From Haloglomus halophilum (GTDB taxonomy: Archaea; Halobacteriota; Halobacteria; Halobacteriales; Haloarculaceae), in contig NZ_CP101166.1 in assembly GCF_024298885.1 (NCBI RefSeq), forward strand, positions 1,984,001 through 2,048,000: a stretch of 64,000 nucleotides of DNA, written 5' to 3'. The translations under genes were made by a program, and so were the position numbers. Below the pieces are notes generated by a model, which saw nothing but the letters and a program-made list of their open reading frames with translations, made no database searches and was not told the origin of the DNA. The number at the start of each line of letters is the position of its first letter. Within the stretch, counting starts at the first letter, position 1. Positions 41,922 to 49,311 of this stretch are shown here, in pieces.

Positions 41922-43676
41922 ATGGCGATTGGCGCAGTATCCCTCGTCTCCACACTCGTGATGGGGGTCCTCCTGGTGGTCGTCGGTAGTCTGCTCGGTC
42001 GGACCGTGGCGTGGCGCTCGTACACTCCCGGCGGTGGATTCGTGGTCGGAGAGCGAACCGACCACCGCGAGAAACCGACGGGACTCACGCGCTGGCTCAC
42101 CACCGTCGACCACAGGGATATCGGCCTCATGTACGGCGTCTTCGCGGTCCTCTCGTTCGCCTGGGGCGGCATCGCGGTCACGCTGATGCGGACGGAACTC
42201 GTGACCCCTCCGGCGGACCTCCTCGACCCGGCGCTGTACAACGCGCTGCTGACGAGTCACGGCATCACGATGCTGTTCCTGTTCGGAACGCCGATACTGG
42301 CGGCCTTCTCGAACTACATGATCCCGCTGCTCATCGGCGCCGACGACATGGCGTTCCCCCGCATCAACGCCATCGCGTTCTGGTTGCTGCCGCCCGGCGC
42401 GTTGCTCATCTGGGGCGGGTTGCTCCTCGCGCCGCTCAACGTCGGTATCGAAGGGGCACAGACCGCCTGGACCATCTACACCCCGCTCTCGGTCGAGCAG
42501 GCCAATCCCGGTGTGGACCTGATGCTACTGGGCCTCCACCTGACTGGGGTCAGCGCGACGATGGGCGCCATCAACTTCGTCGCAACCATCTTCGTCGAGC
42601 GCGACGACGAGGTGAACTGGGCGAACCTCGATATCTTCTCGTGGACGGTTCTGGTCCAGTCGGTGCAGATCATCTTCGCGTTCCCGCTGCTGGGGAGCGC
42701 GCTGGTCATGCTGCTGCTGGACCGGAACTTCGGCACGGCGTTCTTCGCGGTCGAGGGGGGCTCGCCCATCCTCTGGCAGCACCTGTTCTGGTTCTTCGGC
42801 CACCCCGAGGTGTACATCCTCGTCCTCCCCCCGATGGGGCTGGTCAGCTACATCATCCCGCGGTTCTCCGGCCGGAAGCTGTTCGGCTTCAAGTTCGTCG
42901 TCTACTCCACGCTCGCGCTCGGCGTTCTCTCCTTCGGCGTCTGGGCTCACCACATGTTCAGCACGGGTATCGACCCGCGTATCCGGGCCTCGTTCATGGC
43001 CGTCTCCATCGCCATCGCCGTCCCGAGCGCGGTGAAGACGTTCAACTGGATCACGACGATGTGGAACGGGAGCCTCCGGTTGCGGGCGCCGATGCTGTTC
43101 TGCATCGGCTTCATCGCGAACTTCATCATCGGCGGCATCACCGGCGTGTTCGAGGCCGCTATCCCGGTCGACCTGGTGCTCCACGACACCTACCACGTCG
43201 TCGCGCACTTCCACTACGTCATCATGGGCGGCATCGCCTTCGCCGTCTTCGCCGGCATCTACTACTGGTTCCCGCTGGTGACTGGTCGGTGGTACCAGCG
43301 GACGCTGGCGAAGTGGCACTTCTGGCTCACGATGGTCGGGACGAACGTGACGTTCTTCCCGATGATCATGCTCGGCTACGGCGGGATGCCCCGCCGGTAC
43401 GCGAGCTACGAGCTGTCCGTCGGTCCCGTCGCGTACTTCGCCGACCTCCACCAGCTCGCGACGCTCGGCGTCTACCTGCTCGTCGCCGGGCAGGTCGTCT
43501 TCCTCTGGAACGTCGTGACCTCGTGGCTCGAAGGGGTGGAGATCGAGAGCGGCGACCCCTGGGACCTGGCCGAACAGGGGCTGCTGACCCGGGAGTGGCG
43601 CTGGCTCGACCGGCGCCGGGACCGGGAGCCAGCCCTGGCGGATGGCGGCTCCGAAGACGGTCCGGAGGGCGGGTAG
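41922..43676 (+). CDS. coxA: Heme-copper oxidase subunit I (A1-type cytochrome c oxidase-like)
   Basis: A 584-residue twelve-span oxidase subunit. Low-spin haem ligand His in LTSHGITMLFLF; CuB/high-spin site in FFGHPEVYILVLPP (with the Glu of the A1 D channel and the cross-linked Tyr), AHHMFSTG, and TYHVVAHFHYV. The D-channel entrance GADDMAFPRINAIAFWLLPP is complete. It is thus a proton-pumping terminal oxidase catalytic subunit. No subunit II or III gene is adjacent. The ATG at 41922 (MAIGAVSL) is chosen over ones at 41859 and 41877 because the upstream regulatory palindrome would otherwise be coding. Probably induced by the regulator of the CGAA-N4-TTCG sites. Confidence 0.93.
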   Translation: MAIGAVSLVSTLVMGVLLVVVGSLLGRTVAWRSYTPGGGFVVGERTDHREKPTGLTRWLTTVDHRDIGLMYGVFAVLSFAWGGIAVTLMRTELVTPPADLLDPALYNALLTSHGITMLFLFGTPILAAFSNYMIPLLIGADDMAFPRINAIAFWLLPPGALLIWGGLLLAPLNVGIEGAQTAWTIYTPLSVEQANPGVDLMLLGLHLTGVSATMGAINFVATIFVERDDEVNWANLDIFSWTVLVQSVQIIFAFPLLGSALVMLLLDRNFGTAFFAVEGGSPILWQHLFWFFGHPEVYILVLPPMGLVSYIIPRFSGRKLFGFKFVVYSTLALGVLSFGVWAHHMFSTGIDPRIRASFMAVSIAIAVPSAVKTFNWITTMWNGSLRLRAPMLFCIGFIANFIIGGITGVFEAAIPVDLVLHDTYHVVAHFHYVIMGGIAFAVFAGIYYWFPLVTGRWYQRTLAKWHFWLTMVGTNVTFFPMIMLGYGGMPRRYASYELSVGPVAYFADLHQLATLGVYLLVAGQVVFLWNVVTSWLEGVEIESGDPWDLAEQGLLTREWRWLDRRRDREPALADGGSEDGPEGG

Positions 43677-43707
43677 CGGCTGGCGTTCGGGTACTGCTCC
43701 GCGGTCC

Positions 43708-43719
43708 CGACAGCGTTCG
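43708..43719. promoter_or_regulatory. CGAA-N4-TTCG-type site before the MOSC gene (one mismatch)
   Basis: CGACAGCGTTCG, ending 38 nt before the ATG at 43757. Weaker than the other copies but at the same spacing; an adjoining GTTCGGACGAAC (43715-43726) is also palindromic. Confidence 0.45.
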
Positions 43720-43756
43720 GACGAACGCCTATTGTCGGCGGGAACGGTACGTCGAC

Positions 43757-44530
43757 ATGATGGCCCGCTTGGAACGACTCCGGGTGTTCCCGCTGAAGGG
43801 GTTGGACGGTATCGACGTCGAGGCGGCCGAGCTCATCGAGGGCGGGACACTGGAACACGACCGCGAGTTCGCCCTCTTCGACGACGAGGGGGATGTCGTC
43901 AACGGGAAACGGACCGCGCGGGTCCACGACCTCACGACCGACTTCGACCCCGACGAGGGCACGTTCCGGGTCGAGACCCCCGACGGCGAGACGTTCCGGT
44001 TCGACCCGGAGACGGAGCGCGAGCGCGCGGCCCGGTGGTTCGGGTCGTTCTTCGATGCGGACCTGACGCTCCGGCGGGACGCGTCGCTCGGGTTCGTCGA
44101 CCGGCGCGAGATGGGCCCGTCGGTCATCAGCACGGCGACGCTCGAGACGGTCGCCGCCTGGTTCGACGGGATGACCGTCGATGGTGCTCGTCGGCGCCTC
44201 CGGGCGAACATCGAGGTCTCGGGGGTGCCCCCGTTCTGGGAGGACCGGTTCGTGGGGGAGACCGCCCCCGGCTTCGAGGTCGGCGGCGTCCGGTTCGAGG
44301 GCGTGACGCCCTGCGGCCGGTGTGTCGTCCCCGAGCGCGACCCCGACACCGGTGAGCCGACGCCCGAGTTCCGCCAGCGGTTCGTGGAGCGACGCAGGGA
44401 GACGTTCCCCGCGTGGGCCGACGAGGACGCGTTCGACCACCACTACACGCTGATGATCATCACCCGTGTCCCGGAGTCGGACCGCGGGGCGACCCTCCGC
44501 GTCGGCGACGAGGTCACGACGCTCCAGTGA
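43757..44530 (+). CDS. MOSC domain protein
   Basis: A 257-residue protein. The N-terminal MOSC_N beta-barrel begins LRVFPLKGLDGIDVEAAEL with DREFALFDDEGD. The MOSC domain has a cysteine in GVTPCGRCVVPERDPDTGEPTPEF, the conserved region that handles sulphur or the molybdopterin ligand in moco sulphurase/mARC-like proteins. Molybdenum-linked genes are common next to nitrate or sulfoxide respiration, fitting this island. ATG at 43757 (43760 is also possible) follows a regulatory palindrome at the shared spacing. The substrate is unknown. Confidence 0.88.
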   Translation: MMARLERLRVFPLKGLDGIDVEAAELIEGGTLEHDREFALFDDEGDVVNGKRTARVHDLTTDFDPDEGTFRVETPDGETFRFDPETERERAARWFGSFFDADLTLRRDASLGFVDRREMGPSVISTATLETVAAWFDGMTVDGARRRLRANIEVSGVPPFWEDRFVGETAPGFEVGGVRFEGVTPCGRCVVPERDPDTGEPTPEFRQRFVERRRETFPAWADEDAFDHHYTLMIITRVPESDRGATLRVGDEVTTLQ

Positions 44531-44549
44531 GTCCGGCGGAGACGGATTC

Positions 44550-45194
44550 TCAGAACGGCGCGTCGGGAATGCTCCGGCTGCCCTCCTCGTCCTGGACGGC
44601 TCGCTCCGTCGGGGGCGACCCCACCGCAGCGCTGTCCTCGGGCTCGGCCGTCGCGTCGCCGGTTTCGAGGTACGTCCGTTCCAGCTCCGTGAGCTGGTCG
44701 TTGATGCCGCCGCTCTGGTGGTGCATCGGGGCCACACGGACCCGGACGAGGTCGTACTCGTGTCGGTCCGAGAGGGCGTTCCACGCCCGGAACGACCCGA
44801 TTGTCAGCGTGTGGCTCTGCGGACAGAACGGGGTCGTCGGCGTGAACTCCGCACGGAGGACACGCTCCGCCTCCTCCTCTTCGATGGCGTCGTCGTCCTC
44901 GCGTTCGGCGTCATCGGCGTCCCCGCACTCGACGGCGTAGCGGTAGCCGGCGTTCTCGTGGCGCGTGTCCAGGTTCAGCCGGGCGAGGTTGTAGTTGAAC
45001 GTCATGTCGTACACCGTCCGCTCCTCGAACAGCGCCCGCGTCAGGCGGTGGAACGCCGCGTGCTCGCGCCCCGTCAGCACGTCGTGCCCTTCGAGGAACG
45101 GCCCCGGTTCCGGGAGGTTCCCGGGGACGAACTCGCCGTAGCGCTCGAACAGTGTGCCGCCGTCGCCGCCGAACGGGGATGGGAAGCCGGGCAT
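44550..45194 (-). CDS. Unrecognised protein of the respiratory regulon
   Basis: A 214-residue soluble protein. The central part VLRAEFTPTTPFCPQSHTLTIGSF faintly resembles the TxPxCP start of MIP18/DUF59 FeS-assembly domains. It has two long acidic stretches and an Asp/Glu tail. No enzyme motif. It is transcribed from its own promoter: CGAAGATGTTCG lies 39 nt upstream of the ATG at 45194, the regulon spacing. FeS or respiratory role is inferred only from context. Confidence 0.75.
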   Translation of the reverse strand: MPGFPSPFGGDGGTLFERYGEFVPGNLPEPGPFLEGHDVLTGREHAAFHRLTRALFEERTVYDMTFNYNLARLNLDTRHENAGYRYAVECGDADDAEREDDDAIEEEEAERVLRAEFTPTTPFCPQSHTLTIGSFRAWNALSDRHEYDLVRVRVAPMHHQSGGINDQLTELERTYLETGDATAEPEDSAAVGSPPTERAVQDEEGSRSIPDAPF

Positions 45195-45232
45195 GGACGG
45201 ACGTTCACCGTCGACCAGCGTCCACCTGTCGC

Positions 45233-45244
45233 CGAAGATGTTCG
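45233..45244. promoter_or_regulatory. Perfect CGAA-N4-TTCG site
   Basis: CGAAGATGTTCG, 39 nt upstream of the minus-strand ATG at 45194. Only 40 bp from the next site (45285), which serves the divergent plus-strand small gene. Confidence 0.72.
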
Positions 45245-45284
45245 TGTGGGGGTGCCCCCCGACCCGGACCGACTCGGCCCGACC

Positions 45285-45296
45285 CGAACGGATTCG
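45285..45296. promoter_or_regulatory. Perfect CGAA-N4-TTCG site before the 59-residue membrane protein
   Basis: CGAACGGATTCG, ending 39 nt upstream of the ATG at 45335. This spacing is what marks the following short frame as a real gene. Confidence 0.72.
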
Positions 45297-45334
45297 GCTG
45301 AAACCCCAACCCGGAGCGTCGCCACCGCGAGCAT

Positions 45335-45514
45335 ATGCAACTGCACTCGTCCGTGGCGAGCCGCCCCGGACTCGTCGCTGCCGGCCTGTGTTCGATGGTC
45401 GGGCTCCTGTTGCAGGGACCGGACGCGGCGGTCCTGTGGGCCCTCGTCGGCTACTTCGCGGCGAAGTCGCTCCAGAGCGTGGTCTGGACCTGGACGGGCG
45501 GCCCGAGCGCCTGA
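45335..45514 (+). CDS. 59-residue two-span membrane protein of the regulon
   Basis: Encodes MQLHSSVASRPGLVAAGLCS then MVGLLLQGPDAAVLWALVGYFAA and a Trp-containing tail (VVWTWTGGPSA). Two hydrophobic stretches predict a small membrane protein. Haloarchaeal codon use, its own perfect CGAA-N4-TTCG site at the standard 39 nt and a clean TGA support it. Small proteins of this kind often stabilise respiratory complexes; here a subunit of the nearby oxidase-fold protein is possible but unproven. Confidence 0.68.
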   Translation: MQLHSSVASRPGLVAAGLCSMVGLLLQGPDAAVLWALVGYFAAKSLQSVVWTWTGGPSA

Positions 45515-45573
45515 TACTGGCGGGCGTCGCATCACGTCGGCAGCCTGCCGGGGACGGAGGAGGAGCACGACCG

Positions 45574-45645
45574 CCAGCGGTCGTGACCCACCGGTCGGCC
45601 GGTCGGGAGCCAGTGGTCGTGTCCCACCGGTCGGCCGGTCGGGAA
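45574..45645. repeat. 36-bp perfect-phase tandem duplication in a promoter region
   Basis: Two adjacent 36-bp copies (45574-45609 and 45610-45645) that differ at two positions; each contains CCCACCGGTCGGCCGGTCGG. The second copy runs directly into the CGAA-N4-TTCG site at 45643. It lies between the small membrane gene and the 457-residue gene. Confidence 0.85.
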
Positions 45646-45654
45646 CATGTTCGG
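45643..45654. promoter_or_regulatory. CGAA-N4-TTCG-type site (one mismatch)
   Basis: GGAACATGTTCG, containing the palindrome GAACATGTTC, ending 39 nt before the ATG at 45693. Confidence 0.68.
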
Positions 45655-45692
45655 GGATGCACGCAGGAGGTGTCGGTACCGTACTGTGACGT

Positions 45693-47066
45693 ATGGGCGC
45701 GATTCCGGGGAACGTCGAGACGGACCAGCAGCCACCGATGACGGTCCCGCTGCGGCACTTCGTCGTGGCCCTCGGGTTCCTGCTCGGGGGCGTGCTGGTC
45801 GGGCTCGGGCTCGCCGTCGACGCCGTCCCCGGGCTGGGGACGCTCGCGCACGTCCACCTGCTGCTGGCGGGCTGGATCTGCGTCACGATCATGGGTGCGA
45901 TGACCCAGTTCGTCCCCGTCTGGTCGGGCATCACCCTCCACTCGCGTCGCCTCGCGAACCTCCAGCTGGTGCTCGTCGGCGTCGGGCTGGTCGGGTTCGT
46001 CGCCGGGCTCGTCCTCGGCTCGCCGACGTGGCTGCTCCCGTTCGGCGGGCTCATGCTCGTCGGATTCTGGACGTTCGTCTACAACATCGCCCGGACGCTG
46101 GCCGCGGTCGAGTCCTACGACGTGACCGAGCGGCACTTCCTGCTCGCGCTGGGCTTCTTCGCCGTCCTCACCGTGCTGGGGTTCCTGCTTGCCGTGGGGT
46201 TCACACGGCCGCTGTTCGCGGATACGGGTGTCGACCGCACGGGTGTCGTGGGGGCCCACGCGACGGTCGCCGTCTTCGGCGCCGTCCTGACGACCGTCTA
46301 CGGCGCCCTCTACCAGCTCGCGACGATGTTCACCCAGACGGAACTCCACGGGGTCGACGAGTACCTCCAGCCGGTCGAGGCGGTCGGCCATCCGGTCGGG
46401 GTCGTCCTCCTGGCGCTCGGTCGGCTCGTCGACACGGTGGTCGTCGCACGCGTCGGCGCCGCGCTCGTTCTGGCGGCGGCGCTCGCCTTCGGGACGATCC
46501 TCGCGCGGAAGCTCGTCGAGATGCAGGTCGACTGGACGCCGATGCACACGCGGTACGCGGTCGCCGTCCCGGCGTTGCTCGGCTGGGCGCTCGTCACGGC
46601 GCCGGCGTGGCTGCAGGCGCCGACTGCACCGGCACACCGGTTCGGCGCCCCCGGCGCGGTCCACCTGCTCGTCCTCGGCGCCGTCGGCTTCGTCGTCCTC
46701 GGAACGCTGTACCACATCGTCCCGTTCATCATCTGGGTCCACCGGTACAGCGACCTGCTGGGGCTCGAGGACGTTCCGATGATCGACGACCTCTACGACG
46801 ACCGGCTGGCGACGGCCGACGCGACGCTGCTGGTGACCGGGCTGCTCGCGCTCGTCGCGGCGGCGTGGCTCGGGCTCCCGGCAGCCGTCCAGGCCATCGG
46901 CGGCGTACTGGTGAGCCTCGGGGTCGTCGTGTTCGGCGCGAACATGCTGCTGGTCATCCACGATCACAGCCCGCACTCCGTCGGCCGCATCCTCCTCGGG
47001 GCCCTCGACCCGCGTCGGGAACCGACGCCGGCGGAGGAGGCCTCACCTGGCGAGTCGTCACGGTGA
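45693..47066 (+). CDS. Heme-copper-oxidase-fold / NnrS-like polytopic membrane protein
   Basis: A 457-residue protein with about twelve predicted spans. Histidines placed in spans recall haem or copper ligands: AHVHLLLAGWICVTIMGA, GVVGAHATVAVFGAVL, PGAVHLLVLGAVGFVVLG, TLYHIVPFIIWVHRYSDL. It resembles the subunit-I fold of cbb3-type oxidases and NnrS proteins more than A1 oxidases, and lacks the GHPEVY motif. NnrS-type proteins protect from nitric oxide. The ATG at 45693 is fixed by the upstream CGAA-N4-TTCG site. With DUF2249 and the oxidase it suggests a nitrogen-oxide or low-oxygen function. Confidence 0.8.
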   Translation: MGAIPGNVETDQQPPMTVPLRHFVVALGFLLGGVLVGLGLAVDAVPGLGTLAHVHLLLAGWICVTIMGAMTQFVPVWSGITLHSRRLANLQLVLVGVGLVGFVAGLVLGSPTWLLPFGGLMLVGFWTFVYNIARTLAAVESYDVTERHFLLALGFFAVLTVLGFLLAVGFTRPLFADTGVDRTGVVGAHATVAVFGAVLTTVYGALYQLATMFTQTELHGVDEYLQPVEAVGHPVGVVLLALGRLVDTVVVARVGAALVLAAALAFGTILARKLVEMQVDWTPMHTRYAVAVPALLGWALVTAPAWLQAPTAPAHRFGAPGAVHLLVLGAVGFVVLGTLYHIVPFIIWVHRYSDLLGLEDVPMIDDLYDDRLATADATLLVTGLLALVAAAWLGLPAAVQAIGGVLVSLGVVVFGANMLLVIHDHSPHSVGRILLGALDPRREPTPAEEASPGESSR

Positions 47067-47149
47067 GGGCTCCCGGGCTGGCGTCCCGGTGGTCGGCCGC
47101 CTCGCCGTCGTTCCGTATCCGACGGGCCCCGGGTCTCGACGCCGCCGGG

Positions 47150-47455
47150 TCAGTCGTCCGACCGGGGCGCCAGAACGATCAGCGCGGTGCTCGCCTCGAT
47201 GGCTCGCGGCGAGATCTCCTGATCGCCGTCGAAGCGGGCGATGTCACCTGCTGTCAGGTCGTGCGTCTCTCCCCCGACCTGTAACTCGATCCGTCCCTCG
47301 ACCAGGTAGAGGACGATCTCGCGGTCGGGGTGGCTGTGGGGAGCGACCGCTCCACCGGCGTCGAGCGTGAGTCTGACCGTCTTCGGCTCCGCGTCGGGGA
47401 AGACGTTCGCGTGGGGCTGTCCCTCCAGTTCGTCGAGGTCGTGGGTCGTGGTCAT
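47150..47455 (-). CDS. Small cupin protein
   Basis: A 101-residue single-domain cupin: metal motif 1 GAVAPHSHPDREIVLYLVEG with His-His-Glu-like ligands, and motif 2 GDIARFDGDQEISPRA, lacking the second-motif histidine. It starts with an ATGA overlap with the upstream cupin, so both are translated from one mRNA. Substrate or metal unknown. Confidence 0.85.
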   Translation of the reverse strand: MTTTHDLDELEGQPHANVFPDAEPKTVRLTLDAGGAVAPHSHPDREIVLYLVEGRIELQVGGETHDLTAGDIARFDGDQEISPRAIEASTALIVLAPRSDD

Positions 47456-47832
47456 GGGTCGTGTGGGTCGAACTCGTTCCGCCGGAGTCCCTCGCGGACC
47501 GGTCCGTGTTCGGCGTCGGTCGGCGGCGGTGCGGTGACGAGCAGGGCCTCCAGCCGCGAGTCGGTGTCGGCCCTGACGCCTCGGTCGGTGTCCGCCCCGA
47601 CGACGACCACGTCGCCCGGTTCGACGCGGTGCTCCTCGTCGCCGTCGCGGACGAGTCCGGTCCCCGAGCGGACGTGGATCGCCACGTCGCTGGATGGGGC
47701 GTGGACCGGGATGAACTGCTCGGGCTCGAAGTACCCGCAGACGACCTTCATCCGGTCGCTGCGGAACACCTCGACCGCCGAGAACTGGTCGTCGTCGTAC
47801 GCGCGCTCCGCGTCGAAGTCGGTCGCCGTCAT
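47452..47832 (-). CDS. Cupin protein
   Basis: A 126-residue cupin: strand IPVHAPSSDVAIHVRSGTGLV as motif 1 and HRVEPGDVVVVGADTDRGV as motif 2. Metal ligands are incomplete (one His in motif 1), so it may not bind metal. Start MTATDFDAERAY at 47832. It is the first gene of the two-cupin operon; a regulatory site lies 124 nt upstream, implying a leader of about 85 nt. Confidence 0.82.
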   Translation of the reverse strand: MTATDFDAERAYDDDQFSAVEVFRSDRMKVVCGYFEPEQFIPVHAPSSDVAIHVRSGTGLVRDGDEEHRVEPGDVVVVGADTDRGVRADTDSRLEALLVTAPPPTDAEHGPVREGLRRNEFDPHDP

Positions 47833-47890
47833 ATCTTCCTCCACCACTGCCCCGACGAATCGGGGCGATCGGTGCTGCGCTCCCGCCCTA

Positions 47891-47909
47891 CTGGTTTAGG
47901 CCTACCTAG
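47891..47909. promoter_or_regulatory. Possible DtxR/SirR-type iron-box palindrome
   Basis: Imperfect palindrome centred on TTTAGGCCTACCTAG, which recalls the TTAGG...CCTAA core of DtxR-family operators. It lies just downstream of the transcription start predicted from the 47956 site, in the cupin leader, and a DtxR-like regulator is encoded nearby. Weak evidence. Confidence 0.3.
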
Positions 47910-47955
47910 ATTCATACGGGTTCGACTGTGACGAGACGGAGGAAAAGCGTTGGTC

Positions 47956-47967
47956 CGAACATGTTCC
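47956..47967. promoter_or_regulatory. CGAA-N4-TTCG-type site facing the cupin operon (one mismatch)
   Basis: CGAACATGTTCC with the palindrome GAACATGTTC. By analogy with the other sites it would place a minus-strand transcription start near 47917. A 28-codon frame starting at 47915 ends on the cupin ATG. Confidence 0.55.
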
Positions 47968-47979
47968 GTTCTACTCGCC

Positions 47980-47991
47980 CGAACACCTTCG
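47980..47991. promoter_or_regulatory. Perfect CGAA-N4-TTCG site before the 94-residue gene
   Basis: CGAACACCTTCG, ending 38 nt before the ATG at 48029. The identical 12-mer recurs at 48889. Confidence 0.72.
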
Positions 47992-48028
47992 CCCCGAGAG
48001 CCAGGTCCGGGGAGTCCCTCTTCCCCGT

Positions 48029-48313
48029 ATGTCCGAGGCCGAATCCGGTTCCAGTATCCAGGTGACGTTCCATCCTCAGGAGTGGGTCGATTCGAGCGGC
48101 AAGGCCCACGAACGGGGCCGGAAACAGCTGATTCCGGCGGACGGCCGTGACCCGGTCAGCTTCACGGTTCCGTGGGCCGATGGAACCGACCCGTCGGGCC
48201 GGCCCTTCGAGAACGAGTCGTACGAGGCGAACCAGCTCCGGGACCACCCGGCGGCTCCGGACTGGGTGAACGACTGGGACGGGCCGTACTTCGTCACGCT
48301 GGACCCGGGGTAG
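48029..48313 (+). CDS. 94-residue protein of the regulon, unknown function
   Basis: A small acidic cytosolic protein: IQVTFHPQEWVDSSGKAHER, then VSFTVPWADGTDPSGRPFENES, ending with DWDGPYFVTLDPG. No cysteine cluster and no membrane span. Own promoter with a regulon site at 38 nt. I do not recognise a family. Confidence 0.75.
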   Translation: MSEAESGSSIQVTFHPQEWVDSSGKAHERGRKQLIPADGRDPVSFTVPWADGTDPSGRPFENESYEANQLRDHPAAPDWVNDWDGPYFVTLDPG

Positions 48314-48382
48314 TCCTGCCCCTCGACGGGAACCATCGCCGTCCCCGGGCCGGCGCCGGACCGCCGCGATCCGCTCGGGTCC

Positions 48383-48850
48383 TCAGGCCGCGCACCGCTC
48401 GGCGTCACCGTTCGCCTCCGGGCAGCGCCCCAGACACGCCGACCCGACGAGTTCCCGGAGCCGGCGTACCCCGCGCTCCGGCAGCGCGAAGCCGATATCG
48501 AACGCCGTCCCGTCATCGAGCGTCGTATCCAGCTCCGAATCGAAGAAGGTGGAGACGACACAGAGCCGCCAGCCGGCCTGCCTGGCGAGGGCCTCTCCCC
48601 GGTCGGTGAGCGTCACGCCCTCGTACTTCTCGTAGTCGACCAGTCCGCGGTCGTCGAGCTTCGACACCATCCCGGTGACGCTGGGCTGGGCCACGCCCAG
48701 GTGTTCGTGAAGTTCCCCGGTCGTGACCCGACCCGTCCCGGACCCTGAGCGGACGGCGATGGCGAACAGGTAGCGTGCCGCGCCCCGCTCGATATCCGCC
48801 AGTGTTGGTGCGGGCGATGGGGCCGTCCGTGCCTGTGGTTCCGAGGACAT
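48383..48850 (-). CDS. DtxR/MntR-family metal-dependent regulator
   Basis: A 155-residue repressor-like protein. The winged HTH spans GRVTTGELHEHLGVAQPSVTGMVSKLDDRGLVDYEKYEGVTLTDRG, the DtxR-family pattern (SVT.M...L...GLV.Y..Y.GV.LT). The C-terminal dimerisation/metal-binding region has histidine-poor sequence but cysteines near CVVSTFF, and ends with ACLGRCPEANGDAERCAA. The substitution of ligands suggests an altered metal specificity. It has the perfect CGAA-N4-TTCG site at 39 nt, so the regulator itself belongs to the regulon. Start at 48850. Confidence 0.88.
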   Translation of the reverse strand: MSSEPQARTAPSPAPTLADIERGAARYLFAIAVRSGSGTGRVTTGELHEHLGVAQPSVTGMVSKLDDRGLVDYEKYEGVTLTDRGEALARQAGWRLCVVSTFFDSELDTTLDDGTAFDIGFALPERGVRRLRELVGSACLGRCPEANGDAERCAA

Positions 48851-48888
48851 ACCCGCCGAATCGCTGTCCCCCCCCGAAAGCCTAGGTG

Positions 48889-48900
48889 CGAACACCTTCG
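48889..48900. promoter_or_regulatory. Perfect CGAA-N4-TTCG site before the DtxR-like gene
   Basis: CGAACACCTTCG (identical on 12 of 12 to the 47980 site), 39 nt upstream of the minus-strand ATG at 48850. Confidence 0.72.
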
Positions 48901-49005
48901 CATCGAGGGGGGATACGGGGACTCCGCCACTGTGGCCCGTACCGGCTCGGAGTTCGGCATCGTTCGGAGCCCGGTCCCGGCCGACCGGCCCAGGTCGGCC
49001 CGAGA

Positions 49006-49017
49006 CGAACATCATCG
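49006..49017. promoter_or_regulatory. CGAA-N4-TTCG-type site (one mismatch) before the DUF2249 gene
   Basis: CGAACATCATCG, ending 38 nt before the ATG at 49055. Confidence 0.6.
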
Positions 49018-49054
49018 GGTGAACGCATAGTTCGATACGTGTCGATGGTCGGGT

Positions 49055-49291
49055 ATGCGCTCGGAAGCATCCGGCGACCCGGACAGACAGCTGGACGTGC
49101 GGGAGATCGACGGCGAGCCGTTCGAGGACATCATGGCCGCGCTCGACGAGTTGCCCGAGGAGGAGTCGCTGCTGCTGATCAACAGCTTCGAGCCCGAGCC
49201 GCTCTACGGTGTGCTCGAGGACCGCGGCTTCGAGCACGAGACGGCCAACCCTGCACCCGGGGAGTGGCACGTCGAGATCTCGAGAGCCTGA
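49055..49291 (+). CDS. DUF2249 domain protein
   Basis: A 78-residue protein with the DUF2249 pattern: LDVREIDGEPFEDIMAALDEL, SLLLINSFEPEPLYGVLEDRG, and the C-terminal EWHVEISR. DUF2249 proteins often occur near nitric-oxide and denitrification genes (NnrS, hemerythrins); the fold is TusA/SirA-like but the sulphur-relay cysteine is missing here. Carries a regulon site. Good match of family and context. Confidence 0.87.
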   Translation: MRSEASGDPDRQLDVREIDGEPFEDIMAALDELPEEESLLLINSFEPEPLYGVLEDRGFEHETANPAPGEWHVEISRA

Positions 49292-49311
49292 GCATCGTCG
49301 CCGTCGACCCG

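Noticed and set aside
42011..43756. Plus-strand frame running from within the oxidase into MOSC
   Set aside because: Only the part from 43757 is a real gene; the rest is an out-of-frame reading of coxA.
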